Shown here: positions 45,626 through 55,863 of the stretch, one piece after another | Layout of the letters: each line of letters starts with the position of its first letter | How positions within the stretch are numbered: position 1 is the stretch's first letter | DNA from: Comamonas endophytica | GTDB taxonomy: Bacteria; Pseudomonadota; Gammaproteobacteria; Burkholderiales; Burkholderiaceae_C | NCBI RefSeq assembly: GCF_023634805.2 | Contig: NZ_CP106881.1 | Span: 3,129,501 to 3,193,500, forward strand | DNA length: 64,000 bases | Direction of reading: 5' to 3' | Notes under the pieces: model-generated | The model's database searches: none | What the model was told of the DNA's origin: nothing | The model's input: only the letters and a program-made list of their open reading frames with translations | Translations under genes and position numbers: made by a program

Positions 45626-46627
45626 TCAGAGCCCCTGTTGCGCCGCCTGCAGCCTCTCCTGCGCGCGGATGCGAACCTCTTGCAGCGATGCGGGAGCGGG
45701 GTGCAGCCGGTGCACCGGCCCCGCCTTGACGATCGCGCTGGGAATATCGTGGCCGATCTGCGCCGGCAGCCCGGCCGCGACCTGGGTCAGCGCGGCCAGA
45801 TCCACTCCAGTGTCGTAGCACATGAGCTGCAGCGCATGCACCAGCTCCTCCGTGCAGGCATTGCCGCTGGCGCCGGGGGCGTAGGGGCAGCCTCCCAGGC
45901 CGCCCACCGACGCGTCGAAACGGTCCGCCCCGGCATCGATGGCCGCCAGCACGTTGGCCAGGGCCATGGCGCGCGTGTCGTGGAAATGCAGGGTCAATGT
46001 GGTCTGCGGCCAGCGGCTCCTGAAGGCGCGCACCAGCGCATGCACCTGCGCCGGATGGGCCATGCCCGTGGTGTCGCACAGAGTGATGCCCTGCACGCCC
46101 AGCGCGATGAAGCGCTCGGCCCAGTCCAGCACGGTGTGCGCGGGCACGTCGCCCTCCATGGGGCAGCCGAAGCTGCAAGACAGCGACACGTTGACGGCCA
46201 CCCGGCCTTGCTGCGCCACGGCCACCACTTCCTGCAGGGCTGCAAAGGACTGCTGCCTGAGCATGCGCAGGTTGCAGAGGTTGTGCGTCTCGCTGACCGA
46301 CATGACCAGGTTCAGCTCGTCCGCACCCGCGCCCATCGCGCGCTGCGCCCCTTTGACATTGGGCACCAGGCAGGTCATCACCGTGCCGGGCGGCCGCTGG
46401 ATGCCGCGCAGCACCTGCTCGGCATCCGCCAGCGCGGGAATGGCGGTGGGCGAGACGAAGGCCGTGACCTCGATCTTGGCCATGCCTGCGGCCGACAGCG
46501 CGTCCACCATGGCAATTTTCTGCGCCGTGGGAACGAAAACCTTTTCCATCTGCAGGCCGTCGCGCGGGCCGACTTCCTGGATGTGGATGCGCCTGCCGGC
46601 GCCGTTCCAGACATGGGACATGGTCAT
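45626..46627 (-). CDS. Hydroxymethylglutaryl-CoA lyase-like enzyme
   Basis: A 333-aa TIM-barrel lyase of the HMG-CoA lyase family. It starts after a short lead with IHIQEVGPRDGLQMEKVFVP (residues 15-34). The metal and active-site block LHFHDTRAMALANVLAA carries the His pair. The family signature with the catalytic Cys is GGLGGCPYAPGASGN, near residue 245. The enzyme splits HMG-CoA to acetoacetate and acetyl-CoA, but relatives act on other 3-hydroxy-3-methyl-dicarboxyl-CoAs such as citramalyl-CoA. It overlaps the upstream CoA-transferase stop (ATGA) and precedes a Bug gene, which argues for a transport-activation-cleavage pathway. Confidence 0.9.
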   Translation of the reverse strand: MTMSHVWNGAGRRIHIQEVGPRDGLQMEKVFVPTAQKIAMVDALSAAGMAKIEVTAFVSPTAIPALADAEQVLRGIQRPPGTVMTCLVPNVKGAQRAMGAGADELNLVMSVSETHNLCNLRMLRQQSFAALQEVVAVAQQGRVAVNVSLSCSFGCPMEGDVPAHTVLDWAERFIALGVQGITLCDTTGMAHPAQVHALVRAFRSRWPQTTLTLHFHDTRAMALANVLAAIDAGADRFDASVGGLGGCPYAPGASGNACTEELVHALQLMCYDTGVDLAALTQVAAGLPAQIGHDIPSAIVKAGPVHRLHPAPASLQEVRIRAQERLQAAQQGL

Positions 46628-47847
46628 TGGATCACCCCCCGGGCGCGCAGCGCGGCGATCTGAGCGGCATCGAGGCCCATGCCTGCGAGCACCGCGTCGG
46701 TGTCGTCGCCCAGCCGGGGCGCGCTGGAGCGCACCGTGCCTGGCGTGGCCGAAAGCTTGGGCACGATGCCGGGCACTTCGAGGCTGTAGCCGTCGCGCGT
46801 CTGCTGCTGCAGGATCATGTTGCGCGCGCGGTAGTGCGGGTCTTCGCAGATATCCCTGGCGGTGTATACGCGGCCGGCCGGCACGCGGGCCGCTCCGAGC
46901 TGTTCCAGCACTTCGGCAATGCTGCGCGTCTGCGTCCACGCACCGATGGCGGCATCGATTTCCTGCACGCGCGCCACGCGACCGGCATTGCTCGCCAGGT
47001 CGGGCGCATGGGCCAGGTCTTCACGCGCGATGGTCTGCATCAGGCGCTTGAAGATGCTGTCGCCATTGCCCGCCACCAGCACCCAGCCGTCGGCGCAGGG
47101 GTAGGCGTTCGACGGTGCGATGCCCGGCAAGGCGCTGCCGGCCGCCTCGCGCACCGCACCGAAGGCGCTGTACTCGGGAACCAGGCTTTCCATGACGTTG
47201 AACACGGCTTCGTGCAGCGCCACATCGATCACCTGGCCCTTGCCGCCATGGGCCTTGCGGTGGTAGAGCGCCGTGAGCACGCCGATGGTGCCGTGCAGTG
47301 CGGCAAGGGTGTCGCCGATCGAGACGCCCACGCGCACAGGCACGCGCCCGGGCTCGCCGGTGAGATGGCGCAGCCCGCCCATGGCTTCGCCCACGACGCC
47401 GAAACCGGGAAGGTCGCGGTAGGGGCCGGTCTGGCCATATCCGGAGATGCGCAGGATGATCAGGCTGGGGTTGATCGCATGCAATTCCTCGGGCGACATT
47501 CCCCAGCCCTCGAGCGTGCCGGGCCTGAAGTTCTCGATCAGCACGTCGGCTTCGCGCAGCAGTTGGCGCACCAGATCCTGGCCCTCGGGCTGGCGCAGAT
47601 CCAGCGCCACCGATTTCTTGTTGCGCGACTGCACCTGCCACCACACTGAGGTGCCTTCCTTGATCATGCGCCAGTTGCGCAAGGGGTCGCCCATGCCCGG
47701 GGCCTCGATCTTGATGACATCGGCGCCGAACTCGCCCAGGGTCTTGCCGGCAAATGGGCCGGCGATCAACTGGCCCATTTCGACGACGCGAACGCCCGAC
47801 AGCGCACCCGTGTCCGACGCCGGCATGTGTTCTTGAGTTTCTTGCAT
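46624..47847 (-). CDS. CaiB/BaiF-type (class III) CoA-transferase
   Basis: A 407-aa CoA-transferase. N-terminal CoA-binding text: RVVEMGQLIAGPFAGKTLGE, GADVIKIEAPGMGDPLRNWR, and RNKKSVALDLRQPEGQDLVR. The catalytic Asp179 is in VGVSIGDTLAALHGT. The WWQVQSRNKK text just before the CoA segment and the PGxxDPLRxWR motif are typical of succinyl-CoA:dicarboxylate-type transferases, an inference from remembered patterns. AAGGA precedes ATG 47847. It is the first gene of a three-gene operon and is divergent from the LysR gene starting near 48045. Confidence 0.92.
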   Translation of the reverse strand: MQETQEHMPASDTGALSGVRVVEMGQLIAGPFAGKTLGEFGADVIKIEAPGMGDPLRNWRMIKEGTSVWWQVQSRNKKSVALDLRQPEGQDLVRQLLREADVLIENFRPGTLEGWGMSPEELHAINPSLIILRISGYGQTGPYRDLPGFGVVGEAMGGLRHLTGEPGRVPVRVGVSIGDTLAALHGTIGVLTALYHRKAHGGKGQVIDVALHEAVFNVMESLVPEYSAFGAVREAAGSALPGIAPSNAYPCADGWVLVAGNGDSIFKRLMQTIAREDLAHAPDLASNAGRVARVQEIDAAIGAWTQTRSIAEVLEQLGAARVPAGRVYTARDICEDPHYRARNMILQQQTRDGYSLEVPGIVPKLSATPGTVRSSAPRLGDDTDAVLAGMGLDAAQIAALRARGVIQ

Positions 47848-48044
47848 GCTTTCCTTTGATTCGACGGCCTGACTGTGGCCGCGCGAAGCCGGTCATGATG
47901 CAAAGAAGTCGCATGGGCACAAAACGCTGATTTGCGTTGCTGTCAACGCATTTCAGCATGGCAGATGCCTATATCGGTAGATACCCTTGGATAAACCGCA
48001 GAAATGCGATGAGCATTGCCGTTTGGGCAAAGCAAAATGCTGCG

Positions 48045-48971
48045 ATGCGCCTCGATCCCATTTCCCTGCGTCTTTTCATCGCCGTCATGGAGGAACAGGC
48101 CATCGCACGCGCTGCGTTGCGGGAACACATTGCAACTTCCGCCGCAAGCCGCCGGCTGGCAGAACTGGAGCTTCAGTTGAACGTGCAGCTGTTCGAGCGC
48201 AGCAACCGCGGCATCACGCCCACGCCCGCCGCCTATACCTTGCTTGGCCTGGCGCGCAACGTACTCGGAGAGATCGATGGCATCGCCCGGCAGATGCGCG
48301 AATATGGCAGCGGCATGCGCGGCCATGTGCGCATGGTGGCCAATATCTCGGCCATCACGCAATTCCTGCCCGTGCAGCTGCAGGGTTTCATGGCAAAACA
48401 CCCCGAAGTCCAGGTCCACCTGCAGGAAAAGATCAGCACCGAGATCGCGCTGGCCGTGGCCCAGAACACAGCCGATTTCGGCATCCTCAATGCAGGCCGG
48501 TACGGTGGCGACCTGTCCTATCTGCCGTATAGGCGCGACGAGCTGATTCTGATTGCCCCGCATGGCCATCCGCTCACGCTGCTGGAGCAGGTGAGCATGC
48601 GGCAGGCACTCGAATACGACTTCGTGGGCGCACATGCAGGCAGCGTCATCAACGCCACGCTGACGCGCAGCGCCGCGCAGCTGGACATGCCGCTGCGCCT
48701 GCGCATCCAGGTCACAAGCTATGACGCACTATGCCTGATGGTGGCAGCCGGTCTGGGCGTGGGCATCTTGCCACGCCAGAGCGCAGCGCTGTATGCCGGC
48801 ACGCTTGGTATCACGGCGGTACGTCTGGACGAACCCTGGGCGCAGCGCCAGTTGGTGCTGTGCCTGCGTTCCCTGGAGGCGCTGCCGCCTGTCGCAAGGG
48901 CACTGGTGGAGCATTTGATTGCTCCGCCCGACCCGGTTGGTGCTTCGGAAGCGCCAGGACCGTTGCAGTGA
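48045..48971 (+). CDS. LysR-family transcriptional regulator
   Basis: A 308-aa regulator with HTH text RLFIAVMEEQAIARAALREH and SAASRRLAELELQLNVQLFE. The effector domain begins VRMVANISAITQFLPVQLQG, with the usual GLGVGILPRQSAALYAG block late on. Starts at 48009 (36 nt upstream) and 47937 are also open, but the family begins about eight residues before the HTH, as 48045 does. It is divergent from the CaiB-lyase-Bug operon and presumably controls it. No perfect palindrome stands out in the short intergenic region. Confidence 0.88.
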   Translation: MRLDPISLRLFIAVMEEQAIARAALREHIATSAASRRLAELELQLNVQLFERSNRGITPTPAAYTLLGLARNVLGEIDGIARQMREYGSGMRGHVRMVANISAITQFLPVQLQGFMAKHPEVQVHLQEKISTEIALAVAQNTADFGILNAGRYGGDLSYLPYRRDELILIAPHGHPLTLLEQVSMRQALEYDFVGAHAGSVINATLTRSAAQLDMPLRLRIQVTSYDALCLMVAAGLGVGILPRQSAALYAGTLGITAVRLDEPWAQRQLVLCLRSLEALPPVARALVEHLIAPPDPVGASEAPGPLQ

Positions 48972-49371
48972 CGGCACTTGCGCGACGGTGTACGCGCCCG
49001 ACGGGTAGCCAGCGTCGTCGATATTCCATTTAGGCGCACGAATTCCAACGTCTGTTATTAATCGAGCTTGTAAGTAATTACGCACTGCGATTGAGTCGCC
49101 TGCCGCTTTGGCCATGCAACAGCTTGAGCGGCGCCATGCTGCTCGTGATGATTTGACGAAAGCCCCGTATCCGACCCGCAGTTCCAGGCACCCATTGGAG
49201 TCCATGCGCTGAGGCAAAATTCGTTTCATCGCATAATCACACCCTGGCATCCGGCCCCACTTGCCCTCGAGTGAAATCGGAATTCACATTTTTGACGCCA
49301 CTCCTGCTTTTGCATTCTGTCGCAAGGCTGGTGCGTAATCGAGGGACACCGGCTTCACAGGACCGAATGCC
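48972..49371. other. Intergenic stretch, no gene recognised
   Basis: About 400 bp between a LysR gene and the unrecognised 361-aa gene. Reading both strands I see no conserved protein text, no tRNA and no strong terminator. It is somewhat less GC-rich than the coding flanks. A short AT-rich run near 49053-49082 may contain promoter elements, but no hexamer pair at standard spacing is convincing. Confidence 0.5.
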
Positions 49372-50457
49372 ATGTCTTCTCAAGCGCCTTGGGCCGCGCC
49401 ATTGCCAGCGAAAAATTCGGCTGGTCATTCCGAAGCATTACGAGTGCTCAAGAGTCGTTTGCAGTTGCGCTTCCCGGACGCGAAGTCCGCCCATCTCACG
49501 GAAGCCATTGCCGCCGGTCTGGGCTTTGCCACCCACGCAGCGCTGCGCAGCCGGATGGGCAATGGCTCCTTGCCCGTGATGGAGCTGCCGCCTTTCAACG
49601 TGGTGGATTTTCTCGAACGATTGACGGCGCTGGGCTACGACCCGCGCAGCAGCTTTCTTCGCCCCGTGGCTGCAGACCTGGTGCAGCCGGTGCCTTCCTT
49701 TGTCGACCTGCAGGCGTCGCTGCGGGTGTGGGCCGCAACCCTCAAGAGCGTGAAATCTGACCAGATCGACTGGGGGCGCTATCTCCATCAGCAATGTGCC
49801 AGCGTGTTCGCCGATACCCATGACCTGGGGGCTCCAGAGCAAAGCTCGATGGGCAATGCCGCGCATCGATGGTATGCAGGTGCCGACCACAGTGCCTGCC
49901 TGCCGGGCTGGGGTGCCATGGTGGACAGCCATTTCTTCCGTTTTCACCCCGGCTGCAGCGACCTGTACTTCTTTCGCCCCCTGCCGCTGGCCAATGGCGG
50001 GTTCGTCGAATACACCAGCGCCGTGATCGCGATGCCCAGCAAAGCCAGCAATACCACGGACGGGCTGGACAGCGCCGAAACCATGGCCGGTATATTCGGC
50101 TGGACCTGCACCAGCCTTCCTGGATGGAGCTGGGACAGCTCCAGCGACAGCACGCTGCTGCTGTACCGCCCCAGCATCAGCCACAGCGAGCGCCTGCGCC
50201 ATTGGGAGGGGTCCTTCCAGCGCTGGCTGCTGGAAAATCAGCGGCAGCTGCTCAAGGGCGCTGGCGCTTCGCGGCGCAAGGTCATCGAGGAATTGATCAG
50301 CAGCCCGCATGTGCCCGTACATGTGCGCAGTTTCGAGGATTTTCTCTCGAGCTATCTGCGCGAGGATCAGCCGCCAACCCGCAGCAAGCGCCCCGAGAGC
50401 TTCGATGGCATCAGCCAGCGCCTGTTCGAAATGTGGCTGGCTGCAATGAGTCGTTGA
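49372..50457 (+). CDS. Unrecognised 361-aa cytosolic protein
   Basis: The frame is well coded, with a CAGGA site 10 bp before the ATG. The N-terminal 60 residues read like a small helical DNA/plasmid-type module (LQLRFPDAKSAHLTEAIAAG, GFATHAALRSRMGNG), a pattern I associate with hypothetical proteins whose job is unknown. The middle is aromatic and beta-like (RWYAGADHSACLPGWGAMVD, HPGCSDLYFFRPLPLANGGF). The C-terminus is helical (RKVIEELISSPHVPVHVRSF). There is no signal peptide or membrane helix. It stands alone between a LysR gene and a convergent PhnA-like operon. I do not assign a function. Confidence 0.75.
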   Translation: MSSQAPWAAPLPAKNSAGHSEALRVLKSRLQLRFPDAKSAHLTEAIAAGLGFATHAALRSRMGNGSLPVMELPPFNVVDFLERLTALGYDPRSSFLRPVAADLVQPVPSFVDLQASLRVWAATLKSVKSDQIDWGRYLHQQCASVFADTHDLGAPEQSSMGNAAHRWYAGADHSACLPGWGAMVDSHFFRFHPGCSDLYFFRPLPLANGGFVEYTSAVIAMPSKASNTTDGLDSAETMAGIFGWTCTSLPGWSWDSSSDSTLLLYRPSISHSERLRHWEGSFQRWLLENQRQLLKGAGASRRKVIEELISSPHVPVHVRSFEDFLSSYLREDQPPTRSKRPESFDGISQRLFEMWLAAMSR

Positions 50458-50507
50458 AGATGCCGGTCGCTGGGGCCCGGCACGGCGATCCGAACGCTCC
50501 AGCCATG

Positions 50508-50530
50508 AAAAAGCCCGCGCGAGGCGGGCT
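50508..50530 (-). terminator. Terminator of the PhnA-like/23-aa operon
   Basis: Stem AGCCCGC / GCGGGCT (50512-50530), with A residues at 50508-50512 giving a U tract on the minus strand. It sits 20 bp past the small gene. Confidence 0.8.
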
Positions 50531-50549
50531 GGAATGATACAGGCGCGCG

Positions 50550-50621
50550 TCAGGTCAACAGCGCGATCAGGATGATGATGGGAATTGGAATGCCCAGCAA
50601 GAACAGCAGGATGGATCGCAT
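50550..50621 (-). CDS. 23-aa single-pass membrane peptide
   Basis: A minimal gene encoding MRSILLFLLGIPIPIIILIA followed by LLT: almost entirely hydrophobic, with a Gly-Ile-Pro-Ile-Pro kink in the middle and a single positive residue at the N-terminus. An AAGGAG ribosome site lies 5 bp before the ATG, and a strong terminator follows, so it is translated in all likelihood. It lies 57 bp after the PhnA-like membrane protein on the same strand. I recall similar very short hydrophobic proteins being widespread in proteobacteria. Function unknown; it may assist a membrane partner. Confidence 0.72.
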   Translation of the reverse strand: MRSILLFLLGIPIPIIILIALLT

Positions 50622-50678
50622 AAAAGCTCCTTCAGGTAATGGGGCCGGCCACTGGGAGGGCCGGCGGGATTCAAACGT

Positions 50679-51749
50679 TCAATAAGCGTCGCGCTGACGG
50701 CCGCCGATGGTGGCGCAGAAGCTGGCGACGAAGGCGCCGATCAGCAGGCCCACGAACAGCCACAGCGAGGACTTGGCTGCCACGCTGCGTGCGGTTTCAG
50801 CGGCTTGCTTGGCCTTTTGCTTGGCCTGCTCGACCTGCTGCTGCGCTTGCTGGAACGATTGCTGCACGCGCTGCTGAGCCTCTGCGGCCGGCATGCCGGT
50901 GCGCTCGGAGATCAGGTAGGCGACGTGGCGGGCGTCCTCTTCGGACAGCTTGCCATCCTGCATGGCACGGGCGTAGATGCGCGTGACTTCCTGCGTGGCA
51001 TTGGGGTTGAAGCGGCGTGCCGGCGCAGCGGGTGCGGCGGCAGGCGCGGCGGGAGCGGCAGCTGCGGTGGCAGTGGAGTCGGTCATGCCAGTGGTGCCGG
51101 TGGGGCCGGTCGTGCCATCGGCGGCAGGAGCGGCTGCATCAGGCGCTGCGGGAGCGGCCGGTGCAGCAGGAGCGGCGCCATCCTGGCGGAACAGGCTGTC
51201 GACCCAATAGCCCATGGAGCTTGTCGACGCGTCGGAGTTGGCGGCTGCCGCGCCGATCGCGCCGGCGCTGCCAGCGGCCACGGTGGCGGCGCCGGCTGCC
51301 ACGCTGCCTGCGGCCTTCACCGTGCCGGTGATCGCGTTGCCGGCCACGCTACCCATCAGGGCAGCCATGAGCAGCGTTGCCAGCGACCATGACAGGAAAC
51401 CGTGTGCAGTGTCGCGGAAATAGACTTCATCGTTGTGCAGGCCTTGCCAGCGCACGCGCAGGCGCCCGGCAATATAGCCACCGACGCCAGCCGAAGCCAG
51501 TTGGGTGAAGGCCAGCCAGGCAACGGCCGCCCAACCGACGGTTTCGCCTTCGGCGCCGCTATCGGACCAGACGGACATCGACGACAGGCCCAGCCCGATG
51601 CCGAGAATGAAGAGAACCAGGGATAACGCGGCGGCCGCCAGCGCGCCCGCGAAGATGGCTGCCCACGAAACACCGCTGATGCCGGACTCGGCCCTCAGGG
51701 GAACGGAAGCAGCATTGGGATCGGACTGGACATATGTAGGTGCCGTCAT
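50679..51749 (-). CDS. PhnA-like multi-pass membrane protein
   Basis: A 356-aa inner-membrane protein. N-terminal helices: GVSWAAIFAGALAAAALSLV, AWLAFTQLASAGVGGYIAG, and FLSWSLATLLMAALMGSV. The conserved blocks HNDEVYFRDTAHGFLSWSLA and GGYIAGRLRVRW match the family loosely called PhnA-like, found in many proteobacteria with no known activity. A long Ala/Pro-rich disordered insert (about 190-250) is followed by a helical coiled coil (RVQQSFQQAQQQVEQAKQKA) and a final membrane helix (LWLFVGLLIGAFVASFC). GGAGG precedes the ATG. It is the first gene of an operon with a 23-aa membrane peptide. Confidence 0.8.
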   Translation of the reverse strand: MTAPTYVQSDPNAASVPLRAESGISGVSWAAIFAGALAAAALSLVLFILGIGLGLSSMSVWSDSGAEGETVGWAAVAWLAFTQLASAGVGGYIAGRLRVRWQGLHNDEVYFRDTAHGFLSWSLATLLMAALMGSVAGNAITGTVKAAGSVAAGAATVAAGSAGAIGAAAANSDASTSSMGYWVDSLFRQDGAAPAAPAAPAAPDAAAPAADGTTGPTGTTGMTDSTATAAAAPAAPAAAPAAPARRFNPNATQEVTRIYARAMQDGKLSEEDARHVAYLISERTGMPAAEAQQRVQQSFQQAQQQVEQAKQKAKQAAETARSVAAKSSLWLFVGLLIGAFVASFCATIGGRQRDAY

Positions 51750-52002
51750 GGAGAGCCTCCGTGGAAGTTGAAACGTCCCATTTTTGGTTCATGTCGGGCG
51801 CGCGGTTTGTAAGCGAACAGGAACAAATCGCGCGGTTTCGGGCTTTTTCTGCTGCCGGAATCATCCGCGGCCGGGGCATGGGGCGAAATGCAGCCGCATT
51901 GCAGGAAGTGGATGAGGTCGCAATGCGTCCTTGGCTGACATGGCAAGCCAGCCGTTTGCCCAAAGGTGCGCAGGGAGTCCACAGAAAATGCAAAGGCCCG
52001 CC

Positions 52003-52617
52003 ATGAATACCGTTGCCACCCAGGCATCCACCCGCAAATCCGTTCCTCCGGTGCAGGCCAAGCGCGCCGCGATTGCCAAGGCCAAGGCGCTCGCCGCCAA
52101 CGTACCCGCCCATATCGGCAGCACGCCCGCCACGCGCTACCGCGGCAATCCGGACATCTTTGGCCGGCTGGTGGAAGACCATGACCACCACCGTGCATTG
52201 CTGGCCATGATCGCGGCCACCCAGGGCCACTCTCCGGAGCGCGAGCGCCTGTTCGTCGAGCTGGTCAAGGAGGTCAAGAGCCATGCGGCGGCCGAGGAGC
52301 AGGCGCTATGGTCCAGCGTCATGCGCAATCCCGAGACCACCGATGAGGCGCGCCATGCGGTGGCCGAGCACAAGGAGCTGGACGAGCTGATGGCCGACCT
52401 CGCGGCACGCGACATGGCCTCGCCCGGCTGGCTGCGGCGCTTCGCCAAGCTGCGCGAGGAATATCTGCATCACGTGGGCGAGGAAGAGCAGGAGCAATTC
52501 CTGGCGGCCGAGGAGCATCTTTCGGAAAACGATCTGCGCCACATGCGCGAGGTCTTCAACCGCCGCAAGGAACAGGAGAAGGCCGAGGCCACGATTGAAA
52601 AGAAGCTGAGCCAGTAG
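52003..52617 (+). CDS. Hemerythrin HHE-domain protein
   Basis: A 204-aa di-iron four-helix bundle protein. An Ala/Lys-rich leader (residues 1-45) precedes the bundle. Metal ligands are HDHHRALL in helix 1, EVKSHAAAEEQALW in helix 2, AEHKELDELMADL in helix 3 and YLHHVGEEEQEQF in helix 4, consistent with HxxxE-type HHE hemerythrins that sense or bind oxygen or NO. A late Glu/Lys-rich helix ends the chain. AAGG before ATG 52003 supports this start; ATG 51988 is an alternative. It faces argG, with a shared terminator between them. Confidence 0.88.
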   Translation: MNTVATQASTRKSVPPVQAKRAAIAKAKALAANVPAHIGSTPATRYRGNPDIFGRLVEDHDHHRALLAMIAATQGHSPERERLFVELVKEVKSHAAAEEQALWSSVMRNPETTDEARHAVAEHKELDELMADLAARDMASPGWLRRFAKLREEYLHHVGEEEQEQFLAAEEHLSENDLRHMREVFNRRKEQEKAEATIEKKLSQ

Positions 52618-52656
52618 GGCGCCGCGGCATCGGCCGTTGGCGCTGGCGCACACAGG

Positions 52657-52700
52657 CGAAAAAAAGCCACGCTCACCCTGCGGTGGCGTGGCTTTTTCGC
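52657..52700. terminator. Bidirectional terminator between hemerythrin and argG
   Basis: A near-perfect stem GCGAAAAAAAGCCACGC / GCGTGGCTTTTTCGC around a 13-nt loop. It gives A/U tracts in both directions and suits two convergent genes. Confidence 0.88.
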
Positions 52701-52714
52701 CCGGTGAGGGCGGA

Positions 52715-54586
<1,872 letters not shown>

Positions 54587-55315
54587 TCAACGGCGCCAGC
54601 CGCGCGGGGCAGGGCGGTGATGGTAGCGCGGACCCACCCAGCGGTCGCGCGGCCGCAGCATGTAGTGCGCACCCGCGGCAATCGTGGCGCCGATCAGCAC
54701 CGGAGCCACGTAATCCGCGGCACTGTAGCCGCGCTCCTGAGGCACGGTGTAGACCGGCTGGGGAATGGTCGAGTAGGTCACGGGCGGGTAGCCGGGTGCC
54801 GCGTACGCTGGTGCCGGGTAGGCATCCTGCGTGGCGTAATAACCCTGGGATTGCGCCGGCTGCACGCTCACCGCGATCCAGTCGCCCGGAGGAGTGGCGG
54901 TACGCGTCGTGTACTGGCGGCCCGCGTATTCATAGACCACGTCGTAACCCGTGGTCTGGCTGCGGTAGAAGTTCTGCGTGGTGCAGCGGCGCACGGTTTC
55001 ATAGCGGGTCTCGCCGTTGCCTTCGAGCTGGTTGCCCAGCATCGCGCCACCCACGACGCCAGCGCCAGTGGCCGCGGCGCGACCCATGCCGCCGCCAATG
55101 GCATTGCCGGCAAGGCCGCCGACCACGGCGCCCAGCACCGCACCCGCGCCCGAGCTGCGCTGGCGCACCGGCACGGCCTCGTCCTGGCAGACCTGCTGGG
55201 GCGCGGCGACTTGCTGCTGCACGGCAGTGACCGACAGCACGCGGCCCTGCTCCTGGGCCATTGCAGCGCCTGCTGACAGCGCGGCTGCGACTCCGATCCA
55301 GATCATGTTCTTCAT
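54587..55315 (-). CDS. Glycine-zipper 2TM-domain exported protein
   Basis: A 242-aa protein with signal peptide IGVAAALSAGAAMAQ. A glycine-zipper region (about 55-95) reads GAVLGAVVGGLAGNAIGGGM and GAGVVGGAMLGNQLEG, as in SlyB/UmoD-like envelope proteins. A CxxT beta segment (TVRRCTTQNFYRSQTTGYDV) follows, then a Tyr/Pro-rich stretch with repeated YPAPAYAAPGYPPV text, and an Arg/His-rich tail. An AAGGAG site supports the start. The family is often part of envelope stress regulons. Direct repeats at 55379-55410 upstream may be an operator. Confidence 0.82.
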   Translation of the reverse strand: MKNMIWIGVAAALSAGAAMAQEQGRVLSVTAVQQQVAAPQQVCQDEAVPVRQRSSGAGAVLGAVVGGLAGNAIGGGMGRAAATGAGVVGGAMLGNQLEGNGETRYETVRRCTTQNFYRSQTTGYDVVYEYAGRQYTTRTATPPGDWIAVSVQPAQSQGYYATQDAYPAPAYAAPGYPPVTYSTIPQPVYTVPQERGYSAADYVAPVLIGATIAAGAHYMLRPRDRWVGPRYHHRPAPRGWRR

Positions 55316-55378
55316 GGCTCAAGCTCCTTGTGCCATGGCGTGTGCTATGGCTATACCTGAAATTTTAGGCGTGGACCA

Positions 55379-55410
55379 TAAATACCAGGCTCCAGGGGCG
55401 TAAATACCAG
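55379..55410 (-). promoter_or_regulatory. Direct repeat upstream of the glycine-zipper gene
   Basis: The decamer TAAATACCAG occurs twice, at 55379-55388 and 55401-55410, exactly 22 bp apart. That is two turns of the helix, so both copies face the same side. On the strand of the gene it reads CTGGTATTTA. The repeats lie 64-95 bp upstream of its ATG, where a response-regulator activator would bind. The regulator is not identified. Confidence 0.5.
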
Positions 55411-55444
55411 TAAAAATTTGTAGCGTAAACGCCTCGCGGCGGGA

Positions 55445-55801
55445 TCATTTGCCAGCGGTCAGCAAGGACTGCCATGTATCCGCCTGGAAACCCACGGTGA
55501 TGTTGCCATCGGGCCATTCGACCACCGGGCGCTTGATGAGGCTGGGCTGGGCCAGGGCCAATGCGGTGGCGCTGGCTGCGTCCTTCACATCGGCCTGCGC
55601 CGCGGGATCGAGCTTGCGCCAGGTCGTGCCCTGGCGATTGATGAGCTTTTCCCAGCCCAGGGCGTCGATCCAGCGCGCGAGCTGCGCCGGCGGCACGCCC
55701 AGTTTCTTGAAATCATGGAACTCGTGCGCCACGCCCTGGGCCGCGAGCCATTGGCGCGCTTTCTTGACGGTGTCGCAGTTGGGGATGCCGTAGACGATCA
55801 T
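55445..55801 (-). CDS. ArsC/Spx-family protein (YffB-like)
   Basis: A 118-aa thioredoxin-like protein of the ArsC/Spx superfamily. It begins MIVYGIPNCDTVKKARQWLA with a single conserved Cys (CxxV, as in YffB), not the CxxC of Spx from Firmicutes. The rest is standard (GWEKLINRQGTTWRKLDPAA, then LIKRPVVEWPDG). These are thiol-dependent proteins with no proven arsenate reduction, so an arsenate role is not claimed. It is divergent from folC, with overlapping 5' ends (stops at 55445, start 55801). Confidence 0.9.
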   Translation of the reverse strand: MIVYGIPNCDTVKKARQWLAAQGVAHEFHDFKKLGVPPAQLARWIDALGWEKLINRQGTTWRKLDPAAQADVKDAASATALALAQPSLIKRPVVEWPDGNITVGFQADTWQSLLTAGK

Positions 55802-55863
55802 TGGAGGGGATACTCGCGTGCAGGTGGATGAAGCTGCCGCCGCTGGGCGACAATGCGCGCAGT

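Noticed and set aside
55445..55801. Arsenate reductase function
   Set aside because: The protein has only one conserved Cys near the N-terminus and follows the YffB/Spx-like pattern. No ars operon genes are nearby.
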